Shown: one piece after another, positions 8,437 to 16,824 of the stretch
How the letters are laid out: each line of letters starts with the position of its first letter
Numbering within the stretch: position 1 is the stretch's first letter
Assembly (NCBI GenBank): GCA_963828625.1
Contig: CAWHEX010000009.1
Location: 434,001 to 498,000, forward strand
Source: PALSA-894 sp963828625
Lineage (GTDB): Bacteria > Pseudomonadota > Alphaproteobacteria > Rhizobiales > Xanthobacteraceae
Reading direction: 5' to 3'
DNA: 64,000 nucleotides
The notes under the pieces: model-generated
The model's database searches: none
The model's input: only the letters and a program-made list of their open reading frames with translations
Told to the model about the DNA's origin: nothing
Made by a program: the position numbers and the translations under genes

Positions 8437-9935
8437 ATGACCGTCACCGGCGTTGGACCGCAATCCTCGCTCGTCGTCCGGGCGCTCGGCGACATGCGCA
8501 GCCAGCTCGGCGATCTCCAGCGCCAGCTCGGCACCGGCAAGAAATCGACCACCTTTGCGGGGCTCGGCGTCGGCCGTGGACTGTCGGTCAGCCTGCGCGG
8601 TCAGCTCTCCGCAATGGCGAGCTACACCGACACGATGACGCAAGTCGGCGTGCGCCTGAGCCTGCAGCAGGCCACGCTCAGCCGGATCTCCACGCTGAGC
8701 CGCGACGTCAAAAGCGCCACGCTGACGCAATTCTCGACCGACGCGAGCGGGCAGACCATGGCGCAGCGCGCCGCGACTACGCAACTCGACGAAATCCTCG
8801 GACTGCTCAACACGCCGGCCGGCGACCGCTATCTCTTTTCCGGGCGCGCGGGCGACAAGCGGGCGACCGACACGACCGATCACATCCTCAACGGCGACGG
8901 CGCGCGCGCCGGACTGAAGCAGATCATCGCGGAACGCCTGCAGGCCGATCTCGGCACCAGTGGGCTCGGACGGCTTGAGATTCCGGCCGTCGTCGGCGCG
9001 CAGGTGGATATCGCGGAGGAAACGCCCGCGACCGTGTTCGGGATGAAGCTCGCGAGCGTGAGCACGCTCAACGGCGCGACCGTGAGCGGTCCGACCGGCT
9101 CGCCCGCCGGCGCCAGCGTCAATTTCACCGCCAATCCGAATCCCGGCGACGCCATCACGTTTTCCTTCACGCTGCCGGACGGCACCAGCGACCAGTTCAC
9201 CCTGACGGCGACGAATGCGGCCCCGCCGGCGGCCGGAGAGTTCACGATCGGCACCACCCCAGCCCTGACGGCGGCGAACTTCCAGACTTCGCTCACCACC
9301 GCGGTGCAGAAGCTTGCCGCAACCTCGCTCACGGCGGCATCCGCGATGGCGGCGGCGGACAACTTCTTCAATATCGGTGCGGGCCAGCCGCCGCAGCGCG
9401 TCGGCGGGCCGACGCCCGCGACCGCGACGGGGCTTGTCGCGGGTACCTCAAGCAATACCGTCACCTGGTACACCGGCGAAATGGGTACGGACTCGCCGCG
9501 CGGTACCGCGGTCGCCAAGGTCGACGACGCACATACGATCGCCTATGGGGCGCGCGCGAACGAAGAAGCGCTCCGCACGACCATCGCCAGCATCGCGGTC
9601 TATGCCACGATGACGTTCTCGCCGAGCGATCCGAACGCGCGGCACGCTTCGGCGCCGTCAGCCAGCGCGTCAGCGACACGCTCGCCGATCCGCCGAACGG
9701 GCAGCAGAAGCTTCAGGATATCCAGGCCGAGCTTGCCTTCGCGCAGACCACGATCGTGGACTCCACGAAACGCCAGCAGCAGCGCAAGTCGACGCTGGAA
9801 GACCTCCTGCAAGGCATCGAAGAGGCGCCGGAGGAAGAAGTCGCAGCGCAAATCCTGGCGCTGCAGACGCGGCTGCAGGCTTCGTTGCAGACGACGTCGA
9901 TGCTCTACCAGCTGAGCATCGTCAATTATCTCTAG
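8437..9935 (+). CDS. flgL: Hook-associated protein 3 FlgL, reading frame broken near 9640
   Basis: The N-terminal frame encodes a flagellin-like helix (SSLVVRALGDMRSQLGDLQR, then LGTGKKSTTFAGLG) and stays good to about residue 400. Near 9640 (around CGCGCGGCACG) the coding frame shifts: the next frame reads RFGAVSQRVSDTLADPP and ends with LQTRLQASLQTTSMLYQL and IVNYL at the stop 9933-9935, the expected FlgL end. Without correction the frame ends as Arg/Ser-rich nonsense at 9915. Adding one base restores a 499-residue protein. FlgL is the second junction protein between FlgK and the filament. Confidence 0.88.
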
Positions 9936-9970
9936 GATGGTTTGGCGAGCGATTTACATCGCGCCGGGGT

Positions 9971-10330
9971 TCAGCGGCCGAGCAGGCCCGCCGCAAGCTC
10001 GCGATTGATGTTGATCAGCGGCGCGAGCTTCTCGCGGCGCGGCTCGGTCATCAGCGAGACCGTCTGGTTCATCACGAACACGCCGAGATTGGCGACATTC
10101 TGCCGGACGAGTTCGGGCAGCGGATTGTCCGCGCGTGTGACCGAAGTCAGAAAAACCGACCAGAGCTTGCGGTTATACAGCAGCGCCTCGTCGATCTGAT
10201 CGCGGTTGCCCCAGTTCTCGTTCAGCGCCTGAAGCCGCGCCGCGGCCTTGAGCAGCAAGTTCGCCTCCGTCTCACGTGGACTGGAGGTCTCCTTTGCCAC
10301 TTTTCCGTAAGCTTGGGCCGCTTGTTGCAT
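9971..10330 (-). CDS. flaF: Flagellar biosynthesis regulator FlaF
   Basis: 119 residues from MQQAAQAYGKVAKE. Core motifs are PRETEANLLLKAAARLQ, ALLYNRKLWSVFL and NLGVFVMNQTVSLM. FlaF works with FlbT to control flagellin translation and secretion in alphaproteobacteria (in Caulobacter FlaF promotes flagellin synthesis). The start is at 10330; the longer frame to 10357 adds no conserved sequence. Its 5' end overlaps flbT by 59 bases, suggesting tight coupling. It ends 36 bases from the convergent flgL stop. Confidence 0.88.
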   Translation of the reverse strand: MQQAAQAYGKVAKETSSPRETEANLLLKAAARLQALNENWGNRDQIDEALLYNRKLWSVFLTSVTRADNPLPELVRQNVANLGVFVMNQTVSLMTEPRREKLAPLININRELAAGLLGR

Positions 10331-10706
10331 TGCGGAGCAATTCCTCTTCGTACGCAATCAGCTTCTTTGTTTCTTTCAACGCCTTGTACAGTTCGCCTGT
10401 TAAAATGTGGTTATTAATTGCTTCCACTGTGGGCCAGGTGCTCGGTGCCGCCTGGACGATGTCGCGCACCAGCGAGAAGTAAAGCTCGTGATGCGGCTTC
10501 GCGTCGCGCGACGTGTACATCAGCTGAACCGCCAGATAGATGCGCTTGGCCGGCGAGTTTGCGCGGTCCGGCGTCATGATGTCCTTTTCGCGCAGGATCG
10601 GAGCCGCGCCTTCGATGAGGAGCCGCGTGCGCTGCTCGCTGTTCGTGATGACGGCTTCGCCGATGAGGATGCGTTCGCCGGGCTTGAGCTCGACTTTCAG
10701 CGCCAT
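10272..10706 (-). CDS. flbT: Flagellin post-transcriptional regulator FlbT
   Basis: 144 residues from MALKVELKPGERILIGEAV. Conserved segments are TRLLIEGAAPILREKDIM, AKRIYLAVQLMY and INNHILTGELYKALKE. In Caulobacter FlbT binds the flagellin mRNA leader and represses its translation until the hook is built. The ATG at 10706 is chosen because family similarity starts there; the preceding twelve codons are unconserved. Its last 19 codons overlap flaF in another frame and are poorly conserved. It sits just downstream of the flagellin gene, from which a terminator separates it. Confidence 0.9.
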   Translation of the reverse strand: MALKVELKPGERILIGEAVITNSEQRTRLLIEGAAPILREKDIMTPDRANSPAKRIYLAVQLMYTSRDAKPHHELYFSLVRDIVQAAPSTWPTVEAINNHILTGELYKALKETKKLIAYEEELLRNATSGPSLRKSGKGDLQST

Positions 10707-10767
10707 CGCGGTCTCCCTCGATGCTGTCGCGGCGCGAATCAACCGCGTCGCAGGGTAGCAAAAGCAA

Positions 10768-10793
10768 AACGGCGGGGCCGAGGCCCCGCCGTT
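10768..10793 (-). terminator. Intrinsic terminator of the flagellin gene
   Basis: Perfect 12-base inverted repeat (AACGGCGGGGCC / GGCCCCGCCGTT) around a two-base centre. Read on the minus strand it is followed by TTGCTTTTGC. It starts 27 bases after the flagellin stop, so it should end that abundant mRNA before flbT. Confidence 0.8.
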
Positions 10794-10819
10794 CGCAGCA
10801 AACTATGGCTCTTCCAGAT

Positions 10820-12604
10820 TTAGCCGAACAACCGCAGCACCGCCTGATCGGCCTGCGCGGAGAGCGACAGGGCGGTCGAGGAGAGTTGCTGGCGGGTCTG
10901 CAGGGCGAGAAGGTTCGCACCTTCTTCGTTGGTGTCGGCCAACACGAGGTTGTCCGCACCGGTCTGCAGCGTCGTGATCAGGTTCTTGGTGAAGTCCTGA
11001 CGGGTCTGCACCGTGGTCAGGTTCGAACCGAACTTCGACGCCTGGGTCCGCAGGTTGCTCAGCGCGGTGTCGATCGACGAAACAACGCTGTCGATCGTCG
11101 TGTTGCTCTGGAACGCGTTCGAAGCCTGGGCGCTGAGGCCGAGACCGGAGGAGTCCAGCTTGACGCCGCTGATGGTCTGCGAGCTCGTGCCGTTCTCGTT
11201 GAACACGACCTTCAGGTTGTCGCCGTACAGCAGGTTGATGCCGTTGTACGAAGCGTCCTTCGCGAGCGCGTCAATCTGCGACAGCAGCGCGTTGAAGTCC
11301 GACTGCAAGCTGGTGCGGGTCGTGCTCGCCGCGTTCAGCGTCGACGTCGGAGCCGTGGTGCCCCCCGTCAGGCCGAGGCCGGTCAGCACGCCGCTCGCGC
11401 CCGCGATCGTCAACGAGTTCGACGAAGAACCCGTGAAGCCGATCACGTTCGAGCCGTTGATCGCGGCACCGACGCCAGCGATGCCCGCCAGCGAGGTGGT
11501 CAGGGCCGCGCGCGTGCGGTTCTGGCCAGCGCCGAAGGTGATCGTCTGGGCCGCAGCGGAGCCAACGGTCAGCGTCAGCGCGCCGGTGAGGCCGTTGAGC
11601 GCCGCGTTGAACGCCGCGTTGGTCGTGTTGTACGCCGAGCCAGAGAAGCCGAGCGCGCTGCCGACCGTGCCACCAACAGTGAACGCTGCAGCCGAGCTGA
11701 GCTGCACCGAACCGGACGCGTCCACGCCGGTGATCGAGCCACTGACCGAAGACGACGCGATCGCCGAGGCGAGCTGCGCCGCGGTCGTGAACGTGCCGGC
11801 AGCCGCCGAAGAGCCCGAGGTGACGTAACGCAGCGTGGCCGTGTTGGTGCCGTCGTTGAGGGTCAGCGTGCTGCCGCCCACCGCATCGACATCAACCTGA
11901 CCAGCCGCCGCCGTGCCGCCAACGGTGAAATTGGTGGCGAAGTCGGTGCCGCGGACGGTGGTGAAGCCGCCGGCGCTTGACACGTTGCCGCCACCGAAGT
12001 CGGTGCCGAGCAGGGTCTGCAGCTCGCTGGCGTCGGTGAAGGTGCGCGTGCCGGCGTTGAACGCGGCGCCCTTGGTGTAGGTTTGCACGCTGCCGGCGCC
12101 GTACTGCACCGTGATGGTCTGGCCGTTGGTGAGGCCCGCGAGCGAGCCTTCCGTGATGCGCGCGGTGGCGGCGGCCGCACCCGTCAGGGTACCGGCAACG
12201 CTCGCGAGCGTCGCGGAGCTGGTCGAGCGGACGGTGTCCGCAGCGATCGCCGCCGTGCCGTTCGCCGTGCTGAGGTCGTAGGTGAACGAGCCGAGAGCCG
12301 CCTGCGAAGCCTGCTTCGCAATCGACTTCGCGGACTCAACAAGCTTCGTCAGCGAGGTGAGGCCCTGGTCGGCCGCTTCGAGCGTCTTCTGCGCCTGGCC
12401 GATCGAGTCGAGCAGGGCGTTCAAGTCGCTGGCGCGGTTGCTGAGCGACTGCGAGGTGAAGAAGTTGCCGGGATTGTCGAGAGCGGAGTTGACCTTCTTG
12501 CCGGTGGCGAGCCGGTTCTGGGTCAGCGCCATCAAAGACGCGGTGCTCTGAAGAGAGAGGAGGTTCTGCCGGACGCCAGCCGACAGAGTAATGTTGGAAG
12601 CCAT
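10820..12604 (-). CDS. Flagellin
   Basis: 594 residues. The N-terminal D0/D1 helix begins MASNITLSAGVRQNLLSLQS and has NRLATGKKVNSALDNP; the C-terminal helix ends QQLSSTALSLSAQADQAVL. The long central part is Ser/Thr/Ala/Gly-rich and variable, as in exposed filament domains. The size fits the large flagellin of the thick (sub)polar filament of Bradyrhizobium rather than the ~300-residue lateral type. Only one flagellin gene is in the window. The 264 bases upstream hold no sigma-54 site that I accept. FlbT probably acts on its mRNA leader. Confidence 0.93.
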   Translation of the reverse strand: MASNITLSAGVRQNLLSLQSTASLMALTQNRLATGKKVNSALDNPGNFFTSQSLSNRASDLNALLDSIGQAQKTLEAADQGLTSLTKLVESAKSIAKQASQAALGSFTYDLSTANGTAAIAADTVRSTSSATLASVAGTLTGAAAATARITEGSLAGLTNGQTITVQYGAGSVQTYTKGAAFNAGTRTFTDASELQTLLGTDFGGGNVSSAGGFTTVRGTDFATNFTVGGTAAAGQVDVDAVGGSTLTLNDGTNTATLRYVTSGSSAAAGTFTTAAQLASAIASSSVSGSITGVDASGSVQLSSAAAFTVGGTVGSALGFSGSAYNTTNAAFNAALNGLTGALTLTVGSAAAQTITFGAGQNRTRAALTTSLAGIAGVGAAINGSNVIGFTGSSSNSLTIAGASGVLTGLGLTGGTTAPTSTLNAASTTRTSLQSDFNALLSQIDALAKDASYNGINLLYGDNLKVVFNENGTSSQTISGVKLDSSGLGLSAQASNAFQSNTTIDSVVSSIDTALSNLRTQASKFGSNLTTVQTRQDFTKNLITTLQTGADNLVLADTNEEGANLLALQTRQQLSSTALSLSAQADQAVLRLFG

Positions 12605-12868
12605 AGTTCTGGAACCTTTCTGGTCGATACCGGTAGCGGCCGGACGGCCGTACTGGCCATTTGCAGTTGTTTGATCCTTCAGGATCGACCGCGTTTTCCC
12701 ACACGCAGTTCAACGATCTGTAAAACAACCTGGTTAATGAATTGCTGGCGGCGCGCCGAATTATCGTGATGGATTAGGCGGTTGCCTCATCGGCATGATG
12801 CACCGCAACAGTAAAGATCGAGCGCTGAAACGCGCTCTGCCGCTTAAACAATCGCAAATTGTATGTTT

Positions 12869-13222
12869 TCAGACTTCGACGTCGAGGTCGGCCTGCATTT
12901 GGGCCTGAGTCGGCGACGCGCCACTGTTCAGCGCGCGAACATAGGCGCGGAGCCGCAGCGTGGCTTCTTCGGGGATCTGCCGGACCACGCGGCCGGAGCC
13001 GACGTCGAGCACCTGGTAGATCACCTCGCGGCTCTGCGCATCGAGAATGACCTTGCGCACGGTTTCGTCGGCCCGGACTTCGGGGGCCTTCGGTGCGGAG
13101 GTCACGGACTGTGCAGGGCTGAGCTCGGTGGTGACGGCCTCGCGCACGGCGGGTACGTCGAGCCGCACATTGGCCGTCGGCGTCGTCACGTTGCTCGATC
13201 GGATACTCAGACCGGTATCCAT
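12869..13222 (-). CDS. FlaG-like flagellar protein
   Basis: 117 residues starting MDTGLSIRSSN. The C-terminal half (SREVIYQVLDVGSGRVVRQ, then PEEATLRLRAY) resembles the FlaG family, in which a short conserved domain with an IP-E motif follows a disordered N-terminus; FlaG influences filament length in other bacteria. The start at 13222 is preceded by GGGAG. It lies between the flgI-flgJ-flgN group and flagellin, all on the same strand. The family call rests on the short motif only. Confidence 0.6.
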   Translation of the reverse strand: MDTGLSIRSSNVTTPTANVRLDVPAVREAVTTELSPAQSVTSAPKAPEVRADETVRKVILDAQSREVIYQVLDVGSGRVVRQIPEEATLRLRAYVRALNSGASPTQAQMQADLDVEV

Positions 13223-13290
13223 CTGGGTCTCCCGCCGGTTTCTACCGGGCACGCAGATTGCGTGCTTTGGCCGATCCTGGCCGCGGAGGT

Positions 13291-13378
13291 TTAAGCCCTC
13301 GTTAGGGAATTGGGTTAATGGCGCCAGCGAAGGCGCTGAGCGGCCGCGCGATTGCGCCGCCGGTTAACGAGCCGTTAC
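13291..13378. promoter_or_regulatory. Two imperfect CtrA-like boxes upstream of the FlaG-like gene
   Basis: TTAA-N7-TTAG at 13291-13305 and TTAA-N7-TTAC at 13364-13378, each one base away from the CtrA consensus TTAA-N7-TTAA. They lie 70-155 bases upstream of the FlaG-like start on the minus strand. Weaker than the perfect boxes elsewhere; chance or partial sites are possible. Confidence 0.35.
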
Positions 13379-13383
13379 CGGCG

Positions 13384-13877
13384 TCAGAGCGTGCGGCTGA
13401 CCGAGATCGGCGTCGCGGCGCTTTTCGGCGGCGCGGAGGTGCGCCCCGACTGTCCGTAGGTCTGCGGCGCGTTCTTCTTCGCCACTTCGGAATGCGCGCC
13501 GCGGATCAGGCCCTCGGACACCGCATGCGCGGTCGCCAGCACCGTGAGATTCATCTGCAACAGCGCGCTGAAGGTGTCGTGCTGCTGGCGCAGTGCGGCG
13601 AGCAGGTCGGGAACGTGTTGCGTGAGCACCGGCAGGTTCGCCTTCACCTGCGCGGTATCGGCAACATAAAGACGCGCGAGTTCGCTCTTCGTCGCCTCGA
13701 GCGCGATCGCGTCCTTCAGCTTGCCGTCGCGCACGAGCCTGGTCTCCTGCTCGACGGTCGCGACCAGCGCGTCCATCGCAGCGAGAAGGTGACGCACGAG
13801 GTTCTCGCCTTCCGCGGCTGACTCGATCGGTTTCGGCTGTGCCTTCGTGCTGCTGCTGCTGTGCTGTTGCTGTTCAT
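13384..13877 (-). CDS. flgN: FlgN-like export chaperone, frame broken just after the start
   Basis: The body reads GENLVRHLLAAMDALVATVE, then KLKDAIALEATKSELAR and LLQMNLTVLATAHAVSEGL, a helical FlgN-type chaperone for FlgK/FlgL. It is open to 13929 but has no good start there. An ATG at 13877 overlaps the flgJ stop (ATGA) and reads MNSNSTAAAA in another frame, leading into a CAG/AGC repeat (13840-13870) after which the chaperone frame begins. One missing base in that repeat joins the two, giving ~164 residues. The C-terminus ends SVSRTL. Confidence 0.7.
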
Positions 13878-14224
13878 TTCGCGCGCGCCTCCTGCTGCGC
13901 GAGCAACGAGCTGTAGACGTGCTTCGCAAGCCCGATGCCGCCGGCCTTCGCGAACGCCTTGGAATATTCGTTGGTCAGGAACGAGCGCCACACGCCGGTC
14001 GCCTGACTTCCGCCGAACGGACCTTCGCCGTCGACCTTGGTCATCATCTCGCCGAACATCGTGTTGAGAAACATCGCCTCGAAATCTTCGGCGGCCTCGC
14101 GCGCCTTCGGGTTCGTCATCTGCGCGCCGGCACTCATTGTCTTGGCGACCGAGGGACCGATGCCGTAGGCGGCGTTCGCGCCGGTCGGCACCGCACCGAT
14201 GCTGAGCGGGTTGACCGACGCCAT
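13874..14224 (-). CDS. flgJ: Rod-binding protein FlgJ (rod-capping domain only)
   Basis: 116 residues. The motif AREAAEDFEAMFLNTMFGEM and the C-terminal GGIGLAKHVYSSLL match the N-terminal rod-binding domain of FlgJ. The muramidase domain of enterobacterial FlgJ is absent, as is normal in alphaproteobacteria, where a separate enzyme opens the wall. The start at 14224 follows the flgI stop by one base, and its stop overlaps the flgN start. Confidence 0.85.
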   Translation of the reverse strand: MASVNPLSIGAVPTGANAAYGIGPSVAKTMSAGAQMTNPKAREAAEDFEAMFLNTMFGEMMTKVDGEGPFGGSQATGVWRSFLTNEYSKAFAKAGGIGLAKHVYSSLLAQQEARAK

Positions 14225-14225
14225 C

Positions 14226-15340
14226 TCACATCACCTCGATGTCGGCCTGGATCGCGCCCGCGGCCTTGATCGCCTGCAGGATCGCGATCATGTCGCGCGG
14301 GCCGATGCCGAGCGCGTTGAGGCCGTCGACGAGCTGCTGCAGCGAGACGCCTTCCCTCACCAGCGCGAGCTTCTTGCCGTCTTCCGTGCACGCCGACGCG
14401 GGTGCGCGGAACGACGACGCGTCTGCCCGCGCGAGAGCGGCGCAGGCTGGCTCACTTGCGGGGACTCGCTGATCGAGACCGTGAGATTGCCTTGCGCGAC
14501 CGCGACGGTCGAGACGCGCACGTCGCGGCCCATCACGATGATGCCGGAGCGTTCGTCGATCACGATCCGCGCAGGCAGATCCGGCTCGATCTGAAGCTGC
14601 TCGATTTCGGTCAGCAGCGCGACGACCTTGCCCGCGAACTGCTTCGGGATGGTGAGCTGCACCGTCGAGGGATCGAGCGGTTCGGCGGTCGGCTCGCCGA
14701 TGAAGTCGTTCACGGCGGCGGCGATGCGTTTCGCCGTGGTGAAGTCCGCGTTGCGCAGCGCGAGGCGCAGGTTCGGCAATCGATTGAGCGCGAAATCGAT
14801 CTCGCGCTCGATGATCGCGCCGTTGGAGATGCGTCCGACCGTCGGCACGCCGCGCGTGATCTTGGCGGCTTCGCCTTCGGCCGAGAAGCCGCTGATCGCG
14901 AGCGAGCCTTGCCCGACCGCGTAGACATTGCCGTCGGCGCCGAGCAGCGGCGTGACGAGGAGCGTGCCGCCTTGCAGGCTCTTGGAGTCGCCCATCGCCG
15001 ACACCGTGATGTCGATGCGCGTGCCCTGCGTGCCGAACGGCGGAAGATTGGCGGTGACCATCACGGCGGCGACGTTGCCGGTGCGCAGCGTCTGGCCGCG
15101 GATGTTGACGCCGAGGCGTTCGAGCATCGCCTGGAGCGATTGCTTGGTGAAAGGGATGTTGTTGAGCGTGTCGCCGGTGCCGTTGAGGCCGACGACGAGG
15201 CCGTAACCGATGAGCTGGTTCTGGCGCACGCCCTCGACGCTCGCGAGGTCCTTGATGCGCGAGGCGGCCTGCGCCGTGCCGGGCGCACCCAACGCCAAGA
15301 CGACCGCGAACGCGGCGATCCCGGTTCTGACAAACCTCAT
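14226..15340 (-). CDS. flgI: Flagellar P-ring protein FlgI, with two frame breaks
   Basis: Signal peptide (MRFVRTGIAAFAVVLALGAP, cut after AQA) followed by the conserved RIKDLASVEGVRQNQLIGYG and GLNGTGDTLNN. Good frame continues to SQPAPLSRGQT. Then two extra bases, near 14419 and 14385, interrupt it: between them the second frame reads VVVPRTRVGVH, and after them EDGKKLALVREGVSLQQL to the stop at 14226, ending with the conserved ALGIGPRDMIAILQAIKAAG. Removing both bases gives 370 residues. FlgI forms the periplasmic P ring around the rod; FlgA (17589) is its assembly chaperone. Confidence 0.9.
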
Positions 15341-15409
15341 GGCCTGCTCCCCGTTGCCTGTAAGCCGTCCACGTCTCCCAACGCTTCCGGCAGCAACGAA
15401 GAAGACTAT

Positions 15410-15424
15410 GCGAGCGCCATGCCA
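15410..15424 (-). promoter_or_regulatory. Sigma-54 promoter of the flgI-flgJ-flgN operon
   Basis: Read on the minus strand: TGGCAT, five bases, TCGC, then A. Eight of the ten consensus positions match, and GG and GC have the exact -24/-12 spacing. It lies 70 bases before the flgI start. Confidence 0.6.
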
Positions 15425-15511
15425 AGGCGGCGCTTGCGGGCAATGCTCTGAAATGGCTCGGCTTTTGGCGGACGAGCGGAGGGCGCTCTATAGGCGCGCG
15501 CGGGTCAATCC

Positions 15512-15535
15512 TTGCCGTTTCGGCAAATTTTGCCG
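15512..15535. promoter_or_regulatory. Overlapping CGGCAA palindromes, ftr-like (FlbD) element between flgI and fliX
   Basis: Two overlapping palindromes: TTGCCGTTTCGGCAA (15512-15526) and CGGCAAATTTTGCCG (15521-15535). They share the CGGCAAA core with the flgE elements. They lie ~90 bases upstream of the flgI sigma-54 site and right next to the CtrA box of fliX, so they could activate one gene and repress the other. Confidence 0.6.
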
Positions 15536-15539
15536 CCCG

Positions 15540-15554
15540 TTAACGACGCGTTAA
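15540..15554 (+). promoter_or_regulatory. CtrA box upstream of fliX
   Basis: TTAA, seven bases (CGACGCG), TTAA followed by C: a perfect match to the CtrA consensus TTAA-N7-TTAA(C). It ends 32 bases before the fliX start codon. In Caulobacter fliX is a CtrA-controlled class II gene. Confidence 0.7.
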
Positions 15555-15586
15555 CCATGCCCGCGCGAGTTAGGGCGAGGCCGCTC

Positions 15587-16021
15587 ATGCGAATCCAGGG
15601 AACCAGCGCACCTGCAACGCCCGCCGCATCGTCAGGTGCGCGGCGCACTGCGTCCGGCACCTTCAGCCTCGACACCGACAACACGGCGCGGCCCTCAGGC
15701 GCCGCGACCGGCATGCGTGTCATCGGCGGCATCGACACGCTGCTGGCGCTGCAGGGCGTGGACGAGCCGGCCGAGCGCCGCAAGAAGGCGGTCCGGCGCG
15801 GCCGCACCGCGCTCGATGCGCTCGACGCGCTCAAGCTCGGCCTCCTGTCCGGCACGCTCGACACCGCCGCGCTCGCGCGCCTCAAGGCGGTCACCACCGG
15901 GCTCGCGGAACCGACCGGAGACCCCTCGCTCGACACCGTGCTGGCCGAAATCGAGCTGCGCGTCGAGGTGGAACTGGCCAAGATCGGCATGCCGCAAACG
16001 GGCGCGCAACGCACTGTTTAG
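15587..16021 (+). CDS. fliX: Flagellar assembly regulator FliX
   Basis: 144 residues. MRVIGGIDTLLALQGVDEP followed by RRKKAVRRGRTALDALDALK is the FliX core, and SLDTVLAEIELRVEVELAK its C-terminal helix. In Caulobacter FliX couples completion of the basal body to the activity of FlbD, the sigma-54 activator. The start MRIQGTSAP at 15587 is chosen; the frame open to 15512 covers the CtrA and ftr sites and is not coding. It is divergent from flgI. Confidence 0.85.
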   Translation: MRIQGTSAPATPAASSGARRTASGTFSLDTDNTARPSGAATGMRVIGGIDTLLALQGVDEPAERRKKAVRRGRTALDALDALKLGLLSGTLDTAALARLKAVTTGLAEPTGDPSLDTVLAEIELRVEVELAKIGMPQTGAQRTV

Positions 16022-16176
16022 GCTCAAGTTCCGGCCCTCGGGTCCGCACCGCAACACATGTTTTCTATGTCACTGGGATGACCGACTTCGTTGTTGTCGG
16101 CTGCTTGGCCTGCGGCTATAAGCTCGCCGCGCGGGGAAGACTCGTTGTCGGTGCAGTGCCACGGAGTTGTAGCGGG

Positions 16177-16656
16177 ATGTTGCGGGAAAAAGAAAAGAAA
16201 CAGCGTACGGCCGAGAAGAACGGCCACGGGCTGAACGGCAAGAACATTCACGGGTTGAATGGCTACCGGCCGACCGAAAAAGAGCCCTTCATGGGCGAGC
16301 GCCAGCGCGATTACTTCCGCGCCAAGCTGCTCACCTGGAAGGACGAGATCCTGAGGGAAGCGCGCGATACGCTCCAGCACCTCCAGGACGAGAACCAGAA
16401 CCACCCCGACCTCGCCGACCGCGCCTCATCCGAAACCGACCGTGCCATCGAGCTGCGCGCGCGCGACCGCCAGCGCAAGCTGATCGCGAAGATCGACGCC
16501 GCGATCTCCCGCATCGACGATGGCTCCTACGGCTATTGCGAGGAGACCGGCGAGCCGATCTCGCTCAAGCGTCTCGAAGCGCGCCCGATCGCGACGCTGT
16601 CGATCGAGGCACAGGAGCGCCATGAGCGGCGCGAGCGCATCTATCGCGACGACTGA
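16177..16656 (+). CDS. dksA: RNA polymerase-binding transcription factor DksA
   Basis: 159 residues. The coiled-coil domain (FMGERQRDYFRAKLLTWKDE) carries DLADRASSETDRAIELRAR, with the acidic tip expected to enter the RNA polymerase secondary channel and act with ppGpp. The zinc-finger region YGYCEETGEPI has a single cysteine instead of four, as in other alphaproteobacterial DksA proteins. The N-terminus has a short repeat (GHGLNG / IHGLNG). The start at 16177 has GGAG about ten bases before it; the frame open to 16078 is less likely. Not flagellar, but conserved next to these genes. Confidence 0.88.
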   Translation: MLREKEKKQRTAEKNGHGLNGKNIHGLNGYRPTEKEPFMGERQRDYFRAKLLTWKDEILREARDTLQHLQDENQNHPDLADRASSETDRAIELRARDRQRKLIAKIDAAISRIDDGSYGYCEETGEPISLKRLEARPIATLSIEAQERHERRERIYRDD

Positions 16657-16693
16657 GCACCGCGACGACGCGGTTCATCATTCCGGCTTCGTG

Positions 16694-16716
16694 ATGCCCG
16701 CGCTTGTCGCGGGCAT
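16694..16716 (+). terminator. Intrinsic terminator after dksA
   Basis: Nine-base stem ATGCCCGCG / CGCGGGCAT with loop CTTGT, followed by TTTCT. It starts 37 bases after the dksA stop. Confidence 0.7.
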
Positions 16717-16734
16717 TTCTATTGGCGAAACAAC

Positions 16735-16769
16735 ACGCGGCCCCCGGCGGGGAGAGCCGGAGGCCGCGT
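16735..16769 (-). terminator. Probable terminator of the flgF-flgG-flgA-flgH operon
   Basis: Stem ACGCGGCC / GGCCGCGT enclosing an inner CCGGC / GCCGG hairpin, 55 bases downstream of the flgH stop. On the minus strand it is followed by GTTGTTTCG. It could also act on the plus strand (TTTGT follows). Confidence 0.55.
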
Positions 16770-16824
16770 TTGTACGCCGTTCCGTTGCGCGCACGGACCA
16801 GCGGGGAGCTTGTGAGAAGAAAAA

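Noticed and set aside
12732..12747. TGGTTA-N5-TTGCT upstream of flagellin as a sigma-54 promoter
   Set aside because: It points away from the flagellin gene and matches only half of the -24 element.
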